Assembly (NCBI GenBank): GCA_018896355.1
Contig: JAHIMW010000166.1
Location: forward strand, 1-13,500
DNA length: 13,500 bases
DNA from: Pseudomonadota bacterium
GTDB taxonomy: Bacteria; Desulfobacterota; Syntrophia; Syntrophales; UBA5619
Reading direction: 5' to 3'
The first letter of the stretch is position 1, and every line of letters begins with the position of its first letter. Made by a program: the position numbers and the translations under genes. Below, one piece after another: positions 6,289 through 12,228 of the stretch. Under the pieces are notes generated by a model. That model saw only the letters and a list, made by a program, of their open reading frames with translations, made no database searches and was not told the origin of the DNA.

Positions 6289-7185
6289 ATGAAGAATTTT
6301 GTACCGAAGGGGATCATCCCCGCGATGGTCACCCCGCTTCGTGAAACGGGAGAGATCAATGAAGGGGCGCTCCGAAAGCTGACCGAACACCTGATCGAAG
6401 GCGGATCCCACGGGCTGTTTCCCGTCGGGAGCCAGGGGGAATTTTTCTCCCTGCCTTTCGAACAGAAAAAAGAGGCCATCCGGATTGTCGTCGACGAAAC
6501 CCGCGGCCGGGTTCCCGTCTATGCGGGAACCGGCGCCGTCACCACCCGTGAGGCGATTGAAACAACGAAAATGGCTCAGGATCTTGGCGTTAACGCGGTT
6601 TCGGTCATCACCCCCTATTTTCTCGTTCCCAGCCAGAAGGAGCTGATCGCGCATTATACGGCGATTGCGAAGGCATGCCCGGACCTGCCGATCCTGCTCT
6701 ACTCCAACCCCGATCGGACCCAGGTTCCCTTCCCGACCTCCACGGTCCTGGAACTGGCCGCCGTCGACAACATCGTCGGCGTCAAGGACTCGAGCGGAGA
6801 CATGTCGATGACCGGTGAGTACATCCGCCTGACCCGCGGGATGAATTTCCATGTCCTGATGGGACGCGACACCTTGATCTATGCCGCCCTCTGCTACGGG
6901 GCCGCCGGTTCGATCTGCGCGACCGCGAACGTCGACCCCAGGGTGCCGGTGGAAATCTACGAGGCCTTCATTGCGGGCGACCACAAGCGGGCGCTGGACG
7001 CCCAGTATCGGCTGGCGCCGCTCCGGGTCGCCTTCGGTCTCGGCACTTTCCCCGTTGTGGTCAAAGAGGCGCTCAACATGATCGGCATCGAGGCGGGGCC
7101 GGCGATCCTCCCGGTCGGACCGATGACACCGGAAAACCGGGAAAAGTTGCGCAAGGTCCTCGCCGATATGGGCATGCTGAAATAG
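6289..7185 (+). CDS. DapA/NanA-family lyase or synthase, substrate unknown
   Basis: A 298-residue class I aldolase of the dihydrodipicolinate synthase / N-acetylneuraminate lyase superfamily. The Schiff-base lysine is Lys166 (VGVKDSSGD), the catalytic tyrosine Tyr138 (LLYSNPDRT), and Arg143 sits where DapA binds a substrate carboxylate. The substrate loop reads VGSQGEF (46-52) instead of the GTTGE of DapA: the second Thr, part of its proton relay, is Gln. This argues against authentic DapA and for another 2-keto acid substrate; a 2-keto-3-deoxy acid aldolase is one possibility. GGAGG lies 9 nt before the ATG. The gene has its own promoter and is followed after 74 bp by a D-2-hydroxyacid dehydrogenase, suggesting a shared pathway. 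Family certain, reaction uncertain. Confidence 0.88.
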   Translation: MKNFVPKGIIPAMVTPLRETGEINEGALRKLTEHLIEGGSHGLFPVGSQGEFFSLPFEQKKEAIRIVVDETRGRVPVYAGTGAVTTREAIETTKMAQDLGVNAVSVITPYFLVPSQKELIAHYTAIAKACPDLPILLYSNPDRTQVPFPTSTVLELAAVDNIVGVKDSSGDMSMTGEYIRLTRGMNFHVLMGRDTLIYAALCYGAAGSICATANVDPRVPVEIYEAFIAGDHKRALDAQYRLAPLRVAFGLGTFPVVVKEALNMIGIEAGPAILPVGPMTPENREKLRKVLADMGMLK

Positions 7186-7210
7186 CGCCCCACGCCCTGG
7201 TGGGCGCTTT
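7184..7210 (+). terminator. Intergenic hairpin between the lyase and dehydrogenase genes
   Basis: AGCGCCC...GGGCGCT, extended by CAC/GTG through a one-base bulge, overlaps the TAG stop of the upstream gene and is followed by TTTATCATT. The short T-run suggests a leaky terminator or an mRNA-stabilising processing hairpin rather than a strong stop, since the next gene starts 50 bp on with no obvious promoter of its own. Confidence 0.4.
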
Positions 7211-7259
7211 ATCATTGAGAAACTTCTTTGATGTTATTCAGAAGGGTAAAGGTGAAACG

Positions 7260-8225
7260 ATGAAGCAGAAGATTCTGATCGTCCAGGCGATTCACGAACG
7301 CGGCGTCCAGAAGTTCGACGACCGGTTCGAGGTGAAGGTGGCCTCCGATCCGTCCGCGGCGACGGTCATCAAAGAGATCCGGGGGGTTGCGGGCGTCATC
7401 GTCCGGATGGCACCCTTTACGCGGGAGATCATCGAGGCGGCGGACGCGCTCAAGGTGATCGGCCGGCACGGGGTCGGCGTGGACAATATTGACCTCCAGG
7501 CAGCGACGGAAAAAGGAATCGTGGTCGTCAACACGCCGAACGCGAATGCGACCTCCGTCGCCGAGCACACCGTGACCGCCATCGGCGCCCTTGCCAAACG
7601 CATGGTCGTTTACGACCGCGCCACCCGCGAGGGTAACTGGGAACTCCGCAACAGCTACACGGCCGTCGATCTCGACGGCAAGACCCTGGGTCTCATCGGA
7701 ATCGGGGGAATCGGTTCGATGGTCGCCCGGCGGGCGGCCGCGGCCTACAACATGAAGGTGATCGCCTTCGATCCCTACGTGAAGCCGGAGACGGCAAGCC
7801 AACTGGGTGTTTCGCTCTTGGCCCAGATGGACGAAGTCTTCCGTCAGGCGGACGTGATCTCCCTGCATACACCGCTGACCCCGGAAACGAGAAGGTTCGT
7901 GAACGCAGAAAAGCTCCGCCTGATGAAGCCCACCGCGTTCCTGCTGAACTTTTCCCGGGGGGAGGTTGTCGACGAAACGGCCCTCTGCGAGGCGCTGAAG
8001 ACCGGCGTCATCGCCGGGGCGGCGATCGACGTCTACGATCCGGAGCCGCCGGTGAAGGACAACCCGCTCTTCGCTCTGGAGAATATCCTGCTGTCGCCCC
8101 ATAGCGCGGCGCTGACGCAGGAATGCGTGATCCGCATGGCGACCGGCGCGGCGGAGGGTGTCGTGGACGTTCTTTCCGGTCGGCGACCCCAGTTTGTCGT
8201 CAACCCGGAGGTCTTGAAGCCGTAA
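7260..8225 (+). CDS. D-2-hydroxyacid dehydrogenase (SerA-like, no ACT domain)
   Basis: A 321-residue NAD-dependent D-isomer 2-hydroxyacid dehydrogenase. It has the nucleotide-binding GIGGIG (147-152), an acidic Asp171 at the end of the second Rossmann strand (prefers NAD over NADP), and the catalytic triad Arg233 (FSRGEVVDE), Glu262 (DPEPP) and His281 (SPHSAALT). HGVGVDNID (70-78) is typical of 3-phosphoglycerate dehydrogenases. It lacks the C-terminal regulatory ACT domain of long SerA proteins, so phosphoglycerate, another sugar acid, or a 2-keto acid from the neighbouring aldolase are all possible substrates. The frame opens at a GTG at 7200, inside the preceding hairpin, but AGGTGA four nucleotides before the ATG at 7260 decides the start. 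Confidence 0.92.
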   Translation: MKQKILIVQAIHERGVQKFDDRFEVKVASDPSAATVIKEIRGVAGVIVRMAPFTREIIEAADALKVIGRHGVGVDNIDLQAATEKGIVVVNTPNANATSVAEHTVTAIGALAKRMVVYDRATREGNWELRNSYTAVDLDGKTLGLIGIGGIGSMVARRAAAAYNMKVIAFDPYVKPETASQLGVSLLAQMDEVFRQADVISLHTPLTPETRRFVNAEKLRLMKPTAFLLNFSRGEVVDETALCEALKTGVIAGAAIDVYDPEPPVKDNPLFALENILLSPHSAALTQECVIRMATGAAEGVVDVLSGRRPQFVVNPEVLKP

Positions 8226-8530
8226 ATCATTCCATGGGCAAATGGAGCAGCCTAAAGCCCCGCTATTCGTTTTGATGCAGAAGGAGGAAAAGCCGGTGAA
8301 AAAATATAGCTTCATCCGGTTCTTGCGTACTTCCTGATTTGAAAAGTGATTATACTGGCAGGATATGACGCTCGCTTTCGCCTTATCAATAACGTCTATC
8401 ATCTTGATTATGAACTGAATGAGTGCAGTCAAGCGGTATAGCCGTGTCGGGCTGCGAGGAGAAACCGGTTGAGCCCGCTCGATCAACACGGTGACGATAG
8501 CGGGGATACAGATAATTCTCCGCCATTGAT
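8226..8530. other. 305-bp gap without a gene; one orphan translation start
   Basis: No supportable protein gene. At 8281-8287 a perfect AAGGAGG precedes a GTG at 8296 that opens only 13 codons (8296-8337, residues KKYSFIRFLRTS after the start). This could be the truncated 5' end of a lost gene or chance. No terminator with a T-run follows the dehydrogenase stop. Confidence 0.5.
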
Positions 8531-8801
8531 TTAATGTTCTAACCCCAGAAGCGCGGCAAATTGATTCATTTTCCTGTCGAACGTCCAAAGGTTGACCCTG
8601 CTCATGAGGGCGGACGCTATCAGATGCATGTCGATAAACCCCAGGCCTTTCCCCATCAGGCGTTGGTTCTCAATGAAATCGATCACCTCATTGTGTTCAG
8701 CCACGACTACTGAGGGCAACGCACGCAAGAGAGAGGATTTCCGACCTTTGTTTCAGATTTCCACAAGCCAATTCCCCAACGACTAAAGGGTGACAGGCCC
8801 T
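8531..8801 (-). pseudogene. vapC-type PIN toxin remnant, frameshifted and N-terminally truncated
   Basis: The last 65 codons (8728-8531) encode a typical VapC C-terminus: a PIN acidic Asp in LGFIDMHLIASALM and another in LWTFDRKM, ending at LLGLEH. The preceding part is in another frame: HPLVVGELACGNLKQRSEIL, typical of the VapC centre, upstream of about 8740. The two frames meet in a GA/CT dinucleotide run (8729-8735). Two extra nucleotides there would restore EILSLLRALPSVVVAEH, the usual VapC reading. The N-terminus with the first catalytic Asp (VDTSVW-type) is absent, because the sequence runs into the 3' end of the next gene relic at 8837. No antitoxin gene remains. Non-functional with high likelihood. 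Confidence 0.75.
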
Positions 8802-8836
8802 ACGCTTCCCGACAACAGATGCCGACGTGAGCTGAA

Positions 8837-9256
8837 TTACAGTTGCCTTTTCAGCGCCTGGGCAGCGATGTGGATCAGGTCCCAGGAGCCGCCGAATGGC
8901 GGGGCGTAGGCCAGATCCAGATACCCGACGTCGTCAAGGGTCAGTCCCGCCCAGAGGGCGGCCGAGAGGGTATTGATCCGGCTCACGGCGCCCGCTTTGC
9001 CGTCGACCTCTTCGACACGGGTGTCGATCCGTACGTCAACCCCGGTCTCCCGGAACTTCTCCGGTGTCCGTGCGATCAGACGCCTCTCCTCTTTGATTAC
9101 ATCGCCGATGTAATAGGGCATCGGTCAGGCGGCAACGGAAACCTGTCCCCGCTGCTCGATCATCGTGATCGAAAGCGACGAATCGCCCCGCCGCGCCTCG
9201 GCCGCCACGGAGGCGCCTCCGGCCCCGGCCCCGATAATCACAACCCTCTTTCCCAT
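8837..9256 (-). pseudogene. CoA-disulfide reductase/NADH-oxidase-like FAD enzyme relic with in-frame TGA at the active-site Cys
   Basis: The ATG at 9256 has AAGGAG six nucleotides upstream. The N-terminus RVVIIGAGAGGASVAAEAR is the FAD-binding motif of the pyridine nucleotide-disulfide oxidoreductase family. After QVSVAA (to residue 43) comes TGA (9127-9125), then P-MPYYIGDVI in the same frame. Relatives read C-G-L/M-P-Y-Y here, so the TGA occupies the redox-active cysteine position (residue 44). The frame continues to TPEKFRETGVDVRIDTRVEEVD (65-85) and then joins GKAGAVSRINTLSAALWAG...LDLAYAPPFGG, which is the C-terminal dimerisation domain. About 300 residues (NAD-binding and central domains) are missing in frame. 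Read through, the product would be 139 residues against about 450 for the family. It is either a degenerated gene or the remnant of a selenoprotein gene; enzymatic activity is very unlikely. Confidence 0.75.
9096..9114 (-). promoter_or_regulatory. SECIS-like hairpin downstream of the in-frame TGA
   Basis: On the minus strand ATTACATC-GGC-GATGTAAT is a perfect 8-bp stem with a 3-nt loop starting with G. Eighteen nucleotides separate the TGA (9127-9125) from the first loop base. Family knowledge: bacterial SECIS elements lie inside the coding region just after the UGA, with a G among the first two loop bases at roughly 16-37 nt distance; this hairpin fits. A competing 6-bp stem (CCGATG/CATCGG, 9124-9105) overlaps it. 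Function is inference. Confidence 0.4.
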
Positions 9257-9300
9257 GCTGGTCTCCTTATTTGATGAACCCGTAAAAAGTCCGAAAACCC

Positions 9301-9446
9301 ATCCCTCTTGACGGGAGCGAGGACTTATTGGTACTTCTTCATTTCCCTCCCCCTTGACGGGGGAGGGCCAGGGTGGGGGTAGCAAGAGATCATCTTTCCA
9401 CCCGTTGTTTCCCCCTCCCCTCAATCCCCTCCCGCCAGGGGAGGGG
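9301..9446. repeat. GC-rich hairpin repeat cluster upstream of the FAD-enzyme relic
   Basis: Successive hairpins of the CCCTCCC...GGGAGGG type: CCCTCCCCC (9345-9353) with GGGGGAGGG (9359-9367), and CCCCTCCC (9426-9433) with GGGAGGGG (9439-9446). A related, shorter CCCTCTTGACGGGAG occurs at 9303-9317. The cores match the GC-rich part of the elements at 4352 and 13422, but no AATTGCAAAA ends are seen here. No gene is supported in 9257-9740; a long open frame through it merely translates repeats. Confidence 0.7.
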
Positions 9447-9532
9447 AAGAAAAGCAATCGGTCCCATCTCCGATGCGTGAGGGGAAGAAAAGCAATCGGT
9501 CCCATCTCCGATGCGTGAGGAGAAGAAGAGCA
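9441..9532. repeat. 38-bp tandem duplication
   Basis: Two identical 38-bp units (9441-9478 and 9479-9516), each starting GAGGGGAAGAAAAGCAATCG, followed by a diverged partial third copy (9517-9532). The first unit overlaps the right arm of the preceding hairpin, so the duplication appears to have grown from a repeat end. Confidence 0.9.
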
Positions 9533-9623
9533 GTGTATCCCGTCCACCCCATTGGGAGGGGATGCGTGACTTTTTACGAGGTCGTCTTTCCGGACATTCC
9601 CCTATTTCCGGCGGAGCGATGTA

Positions 9624-9714
9624 GGTTGCGTTAGGCGGAAGCCGTAACGCACCAATAAAAGGATCGGTGCGTCAAGACGCACCCTACTTCTGGATTCCAG
9701 GTCAAACCAGGAAT
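9624..9714. repeat. Short inverted repeats downstream of lgt
   Basis: Three stems occur between the decay zone and lgt: an imperfect one around GTTGCGTTAGGCGGAAGCC (from 9624), a perfect GGTGCGTC/GACGCACC with a 2-nt loop (9666-9683), and ATTCCAGGT/ACCAGGAAT with one mismatch (9694-9714). The last ones could end the trxB-lgt transcript, but no T-run follows. They resemble dispersed REP-type sequences. Confidence 0.5.
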
Positions 9715-9740
9715 GACAGGCAATCGGATTTCTTGGCTTA

Positions 9741-10592
9741 TTACGACAACTCCTTTCTTGAAGTAGGGGTAATGCGGAGGGCGTAGATCGCTACGCCGGC
9801 CAGGATCATCAGCAGGCAGAGGAGCTGCCCCATGCTGAACGGGCCGAGGACAAAACCGAGTTGCACATCCGGCTCGCGGAAGAATTCGATGAAGAAGCGG
9901 ACGACGCCGTAGCCCATGATGTAAAAGGCGAAGAGCGCGCCGGTGGCGGAAAATTTCTTCCGGATTGCCCAGAGAACCGCAAACAGGACGATCCCTTCGA
10001 AGAAAGCCTCGTAGAGCTGGGAAGGGTGGCGCAAAAGGTGTTTCGGGTCGAGGGGAAAGATCATCCCCCAGGGGACGTCCGTCGCCCGGCCGTAGAGTTC
10101 GCCGTTGATGAAGTTGCCGATCCGCCCGAAGGTGTAGCCGAGCGGAATCGCCGAGCTGAAAAGGTCGGCGAACCGCCAGAAGTCGATCCCGCGCTTCCGG
10201 CAGAAGATCAGGGAAGCGACCAGAACTGCGATGGCGCCCCCGTGGTAGGACATCCCGCTTATCCCGATGAAGTGGAGCCCGCCGTTGAATTCGAAGGGGA
10301 AGAGGATCTCCAGCGGGTGCCGCAGGTAGTAGGCAAGGTTGTAGAAGAAGACATAGCCGAGGCGGCCGCCCAGGATCACCCCGAGAATAGCCCAGACGAA
10401 GTAGTCCTGGATCAGCTCCGCCGAATACGGAAAATTCTCCCGTCGGATCCGGCGCATGACGAGGAGGTAGATGCAGCCAAAGGCCGCGAGGTACATCAGA
10501 CTGTACCAGCGCAGTTGAAAGGAGCCGATCTCGAAGAGGTACGGGCTCAGATGCGCCGGGATGTGACGCCAGAAGGCGATCCACTGTTCCAT
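9741..10592 (-). CDS. lgt: Phosphatidylglycerol--prolipoprotein diacylglyceryl transferase
   Basis: A 283-residue polytopic inner-membrane protein with about seven hydrophobic segments. The Lgt signature GRIGNFINGELYGR spans 156-169 (Arg157, Asn160, Glu165), His117 lies in GMSYHGG, and Arg240 follows EFF near the C-terminus. Tyr30 in RWYSLMY and LRHPSQLYEA (187-196) are also conserved. Family knowledge: Lgt transfers diacylglycerol from phosphatidylglycerol to the lipobox cysteine of prolipoproteins, the first step of lipoprotein maturation. Length is typical. It starts 2 nt after the trxB stop codon, so the two are co-transcribed and probably translationally coupled. An alternative frame over the same region is a shadow. 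Confidence 0.97.
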   Translation of the reverse strand: MEQWIAFWRHIPAHLSPYLFEIGSFQLRWYSLMYLAAFGCIYLLVMRRIRRENFPYSAELIQDYFVWAILGVILGGRLGYVFFYNLAYYLRHPLEILFPFEFNGGLHFIGISGMSYHGGAIAVLVASLIFCRKRGIDFWRFADLFSSAIPLGYTFGRIGNFINGELYGRATDVPWGMIFPLDPKHLLRHPSQLYEAFFEGIVLFAVLWAIRKKFSATGALFAFYIMGYGVVRFFIEFFREPDVQLGFVLGPFSMGQLLCLLMILAGVAIYALRITPTSRKELS

Positions 10593-10594
10593 CT

Positions 10595-11560
10595 TTAGTA
10601 GGCCACTCCCTTCAGTTCCTCGACGTAGAGCTGGGCGGAGAATGCCGCCGTCGCCCCGTCGCCGCAGGCCGTGACGACCTGCCGCAGCCTCTTCGCGGTG
10701 CAGTCCCCGCAGGCGAAGATCCCGGGGACCGACGTCTGCATGTTCGCATCGACCAGAATGCCGCCGCCTTGATCCGCGGTGACGAGGTCCCGAAAAGCAG
10801 CTGTATTCGGTGTCAAGCCGACGAAGATGAAAACGCCGCTCACGGAAAGCTCTTTTTTTTCACCGGTTTTGACGTCCCGGAGGCGGACCCACTGGATCAG
10901 GTCGAGGCCGTCGATCGCCTCCACGACGGTATTCCAGGCAAAGACGATTTTTTCGTTCGCGAAGGCGCGCTTTTGGAGGATCGCCGTCGCCCGCAGGCGG
11001 TCCCGCCGGTGGATGACCGTCACCTTCTTCGCGAAGCGGGTGAGGTAGAGTGCCTCCTGGATCGCCGTGTCCCCTCCCCCGACGACCACCACCTCCCGGT
11101 TTCGGAACAGCGGGGCGTCACAGGTCGCGCAGAAGGAGACGCCGCGGCCGATGAATCGCTCCTCGCCCGGCACCCCGAGATGCCGCCAGGCGGCTCCGGT
11201 CGCAATGATGACGGCAAGAGCTGCGTAGCGCTGCTCTCCGGCAACGATCTCCCAGCCTTCCCGATCGCCGAACCTCTTTCGTGTTACCGCCGTTACATCG
11301 CCGGAGGCGGTTTCCAGTCCGAATCCGACGGCCTGCGCCTTGAAGCGTTCGACAAGCTCAAGGCCGTTCGCGCCGCCGGGAATCCCCGGATAGTTTTCGA
11401 TGACATCGGTCGCGGTGATCTGGCTGACCGTCGAGCCGCCCTCGATCGCCAGCGTCCGGAGATCCGCCCGTGCGGCATACATCCCCGCGGTGAGACCCGC
11501 CGGCCCGCCGCCGATGATCACGACGTCGTAGGGCGAATTGGAAACCGTCTGTTCTGTCAT
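10595..11560 (-). CDS. trxB: Thioredoxin reductase (NADPH-type)
   Basis: A 321-residue low-molecular-weight thioredoxin reductase. The FAD-binding GGGPAGLTAGMYAARA is at 17-32, the redox pair Cys144-Ala-Thr-Cys147 precedes DAP, NADPH binding uses GGGDTAIQEA (161-170) with HRRDRLRA (184-191), and the second FAD motif is GIFACGDC (280-287). Family knowledge: it passes electrons from NADPH through FAD and the CxxC disulfide to thioredoxin in the cytoplasm. The HRR pair favours NADPH. AAAGGAG lies 11 nt before the ATG. It has its own promoter and is followed by lgt after 2 nt. Length and motif spacing are standard. Confidence 0.96.
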   Translation of the reverse strand: MTEQTVSNSPYDVVIIGGGPAGLTAGMYAARADLRTLAIEGGSTVSQITATDVIENYPGIPGGANGLELVERFKAQAVGFGLETASGDVTAVTRKRFGDREGWEIVAGEQRYAALAVIIATGAAWRHLGVPGEERFIGRGVSFCATCDAPLFRNREVVVVGGGDTAIQEALYLTRFAKKVTVIHRRDRLRATAILQKRAFANEKIVFAWNTVVEAIDGLDLIQWVRLRDVKTGEKKELSVSGVFIFVGLTPNTAAFRDLVTADQGGGILVDANMQTSVPGIFACGDCTAKRLRQVVTACGDGATAAFSAQLYVEELKGVAY

Positions 11561-11598
11561 GTTCCTCTTCTCCTTTCGTTATCTCTTCTCGAACGCCT

Positions 11599-11627
11599 AT
11601 TTAATCGAGAACCCGCCTTTTTGTAAA
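11599..11627 (-). promoter_or_regulatory. Promoter of trxB-lgt
   Basis: On the minus strand TTTACA (11627-11622, five of six to the -35 consensus), a 17-nt spacer and TTAAAT (11604-11599, four of six to the -10). A start near 11592 gives a short leader of about 30 nt with the ribosome-binding site. It faces away from the plus-strand promoter at 11670. Confidence 0.55.
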
Positions 11628-11669
11628 GCCGGAAAAATTGGGGAGCCGGACAGGGGCCGGAAGATACCT

Positions 11670-11698
11670 TTGGAATGCACGGTCTCTTGTGGTACAAT
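11670..11698 (+). promoter_or_regulatory. Extended -10 promoter reading toward the stress-protein genes
   Basis: TTGGAA (11670-11675), a 17-nt spacer and TACAAT (11693-11698, five of six), preceded by an extended -10 TGG (11690-11692). A start near 11705 would transcribe the two gene fragments and continue into the two universal stress protein genes, because no terminator-like hairpin was seen between them. Confidence 0.6.
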
Positions 11699-11766
11699 AT
11701 CCGCGGACCGGCCGGTTCTGCACGCTGAAGATATCGGCCGGGAAACGGCATGGGGAGGCCATTCCC

Positions 11767-12165
11767 ATGAAAAAAAGAGAACCCACCGGAAAAGAGAAGG
11801 CCCGCCAACTGGACCGGACCGACCGCACCGAGGTCGAGGAGCGGCTTCGACGGAGTGAAGAAATAGAGGAAGAGCTCTCCATCCAGTCCCGGAATCTCGA
11901 GGAGTTGACCGTGGCGCTAAAAGTGCTCCTCAGGCAGCGGGAGGAAGACCGGGTGGAGTTGCAGGAGCAGGTCCTTGCCAATGTGAAAACCCTCATCCTC
12001 CCCTGCATCGAAAAAATGAAAGAAGGAGCGCTGACCCCTCTCCAGAGGGATTGCCCGACGCTGGAACGTCAATGCCAAAATTGGCCGATCGAAGCAGGAG
12101 ATCATCCGCGAGATCCAGATCCGGGAGGGGTTTTCCCCCTGTTTTCGTACGAAGGCGGCGTGTGA
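11767..12165 (+). pseudogene. 5' fragment of a LuxR-output/PAS-associated regulator (coiled-coil part)
   Basis: The ATG at 11767 follows GGGGAGG at about 8 nt. Residues 20-75 form a charged coiled coil. RNLEELTVALKVLLRQREEDRVELQEQVLANVKTLILPCIEKMKEG (42-87) closely resembles the segment that, in deltaproteobacterial PAS/LuxR-type regulators, precedes a C-terminal helix-turn-helix. Here the similarity stops near residue 95; the remaining codons to 12165 read a neighbouring gene fragment out of frame. The DNA-binding domain is absent, so a regulator function is doubtful. The open frame extends upstream to 11638 across the promoter, which is rejected. A short coiled-coil protein might still be made. 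Confidence 0.6.
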
Positions 12166-12211
12166 CAACGATTGTCTCTGGAAAAGCGATTGCCTTACCA
12201 TGGGGGCGTAA
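12035..12211 (+). pseudogene. SAP-type small protein missing its start
   Basis: In the third frame, open from a TGA at 12032-12034 to the TAA at 12209-12211, the translation includes RGIARRWNVNAKI and SKQEIIREIQIREGFSPCF and ends in CDNDCLWKSDCLTMGA. I recognise this as the small SAP-domain-like protein of deltaproteobacteria (MK..IRGIA... IIRAIQ..EG...CF ...CLW..DCL), with four cysteines able to bind metal. Only the first few residues and the start codon are missing, replaced by the regulator fragment. No ATG, GTG or TTG is available in frame upstream. It ends 17 bp before the first universal stress gene. The family is recalled from pattern; its function is unknown to me. Confidence 0.55.
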
Positions 12212-12228
12212 CCTGAAAGGAGGATGTC

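Noticed and set aside
6121..7215. 364-codon minus-strand open frame
   Set aside because: Shadow of the DapA-like gene, caused by high GC at third positions.
8338..8530. TATACT near 8351 as a promoter
   Set aside because: The only TTGAAA nearby is six bases away, so no usable -35 spacing, and no gene follows on that strand.
7212..8588. 458-codon minus-strand open frame
   Set aside because: Antisense to the hydroxyacid dehydrogenase; no domain recognisable and no conserved motif.
9125..9127. TGA as a simple nonsense mutation only
   Set aside because: Not excluded, but its position on the catalytic cysteine codon and the hairpin after it make a former selenocysteine codon worth testing; kept as a finding with caution.
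9300..9540. Possible CRISPR array because of repeated C/G-rich units
   Set aside because: Units differ in sequence, spacing is irregular, the exact repeat is directly tandem with no spacers, and there are no cas genes.
9257..9547. N-terminal extension of the FAD-enzyme relic
   Set aside because: It reads through hairpin and tandem repeats (Pro/Gly-rich nonsense); the ATG at 9256 has a good ribosome-binding site.
9631..10584. 317-codon minus-strand open frame over lgt
   Set aside because: Out-of-frame shadow; the lgt frame carries the family signature and membrane segments.
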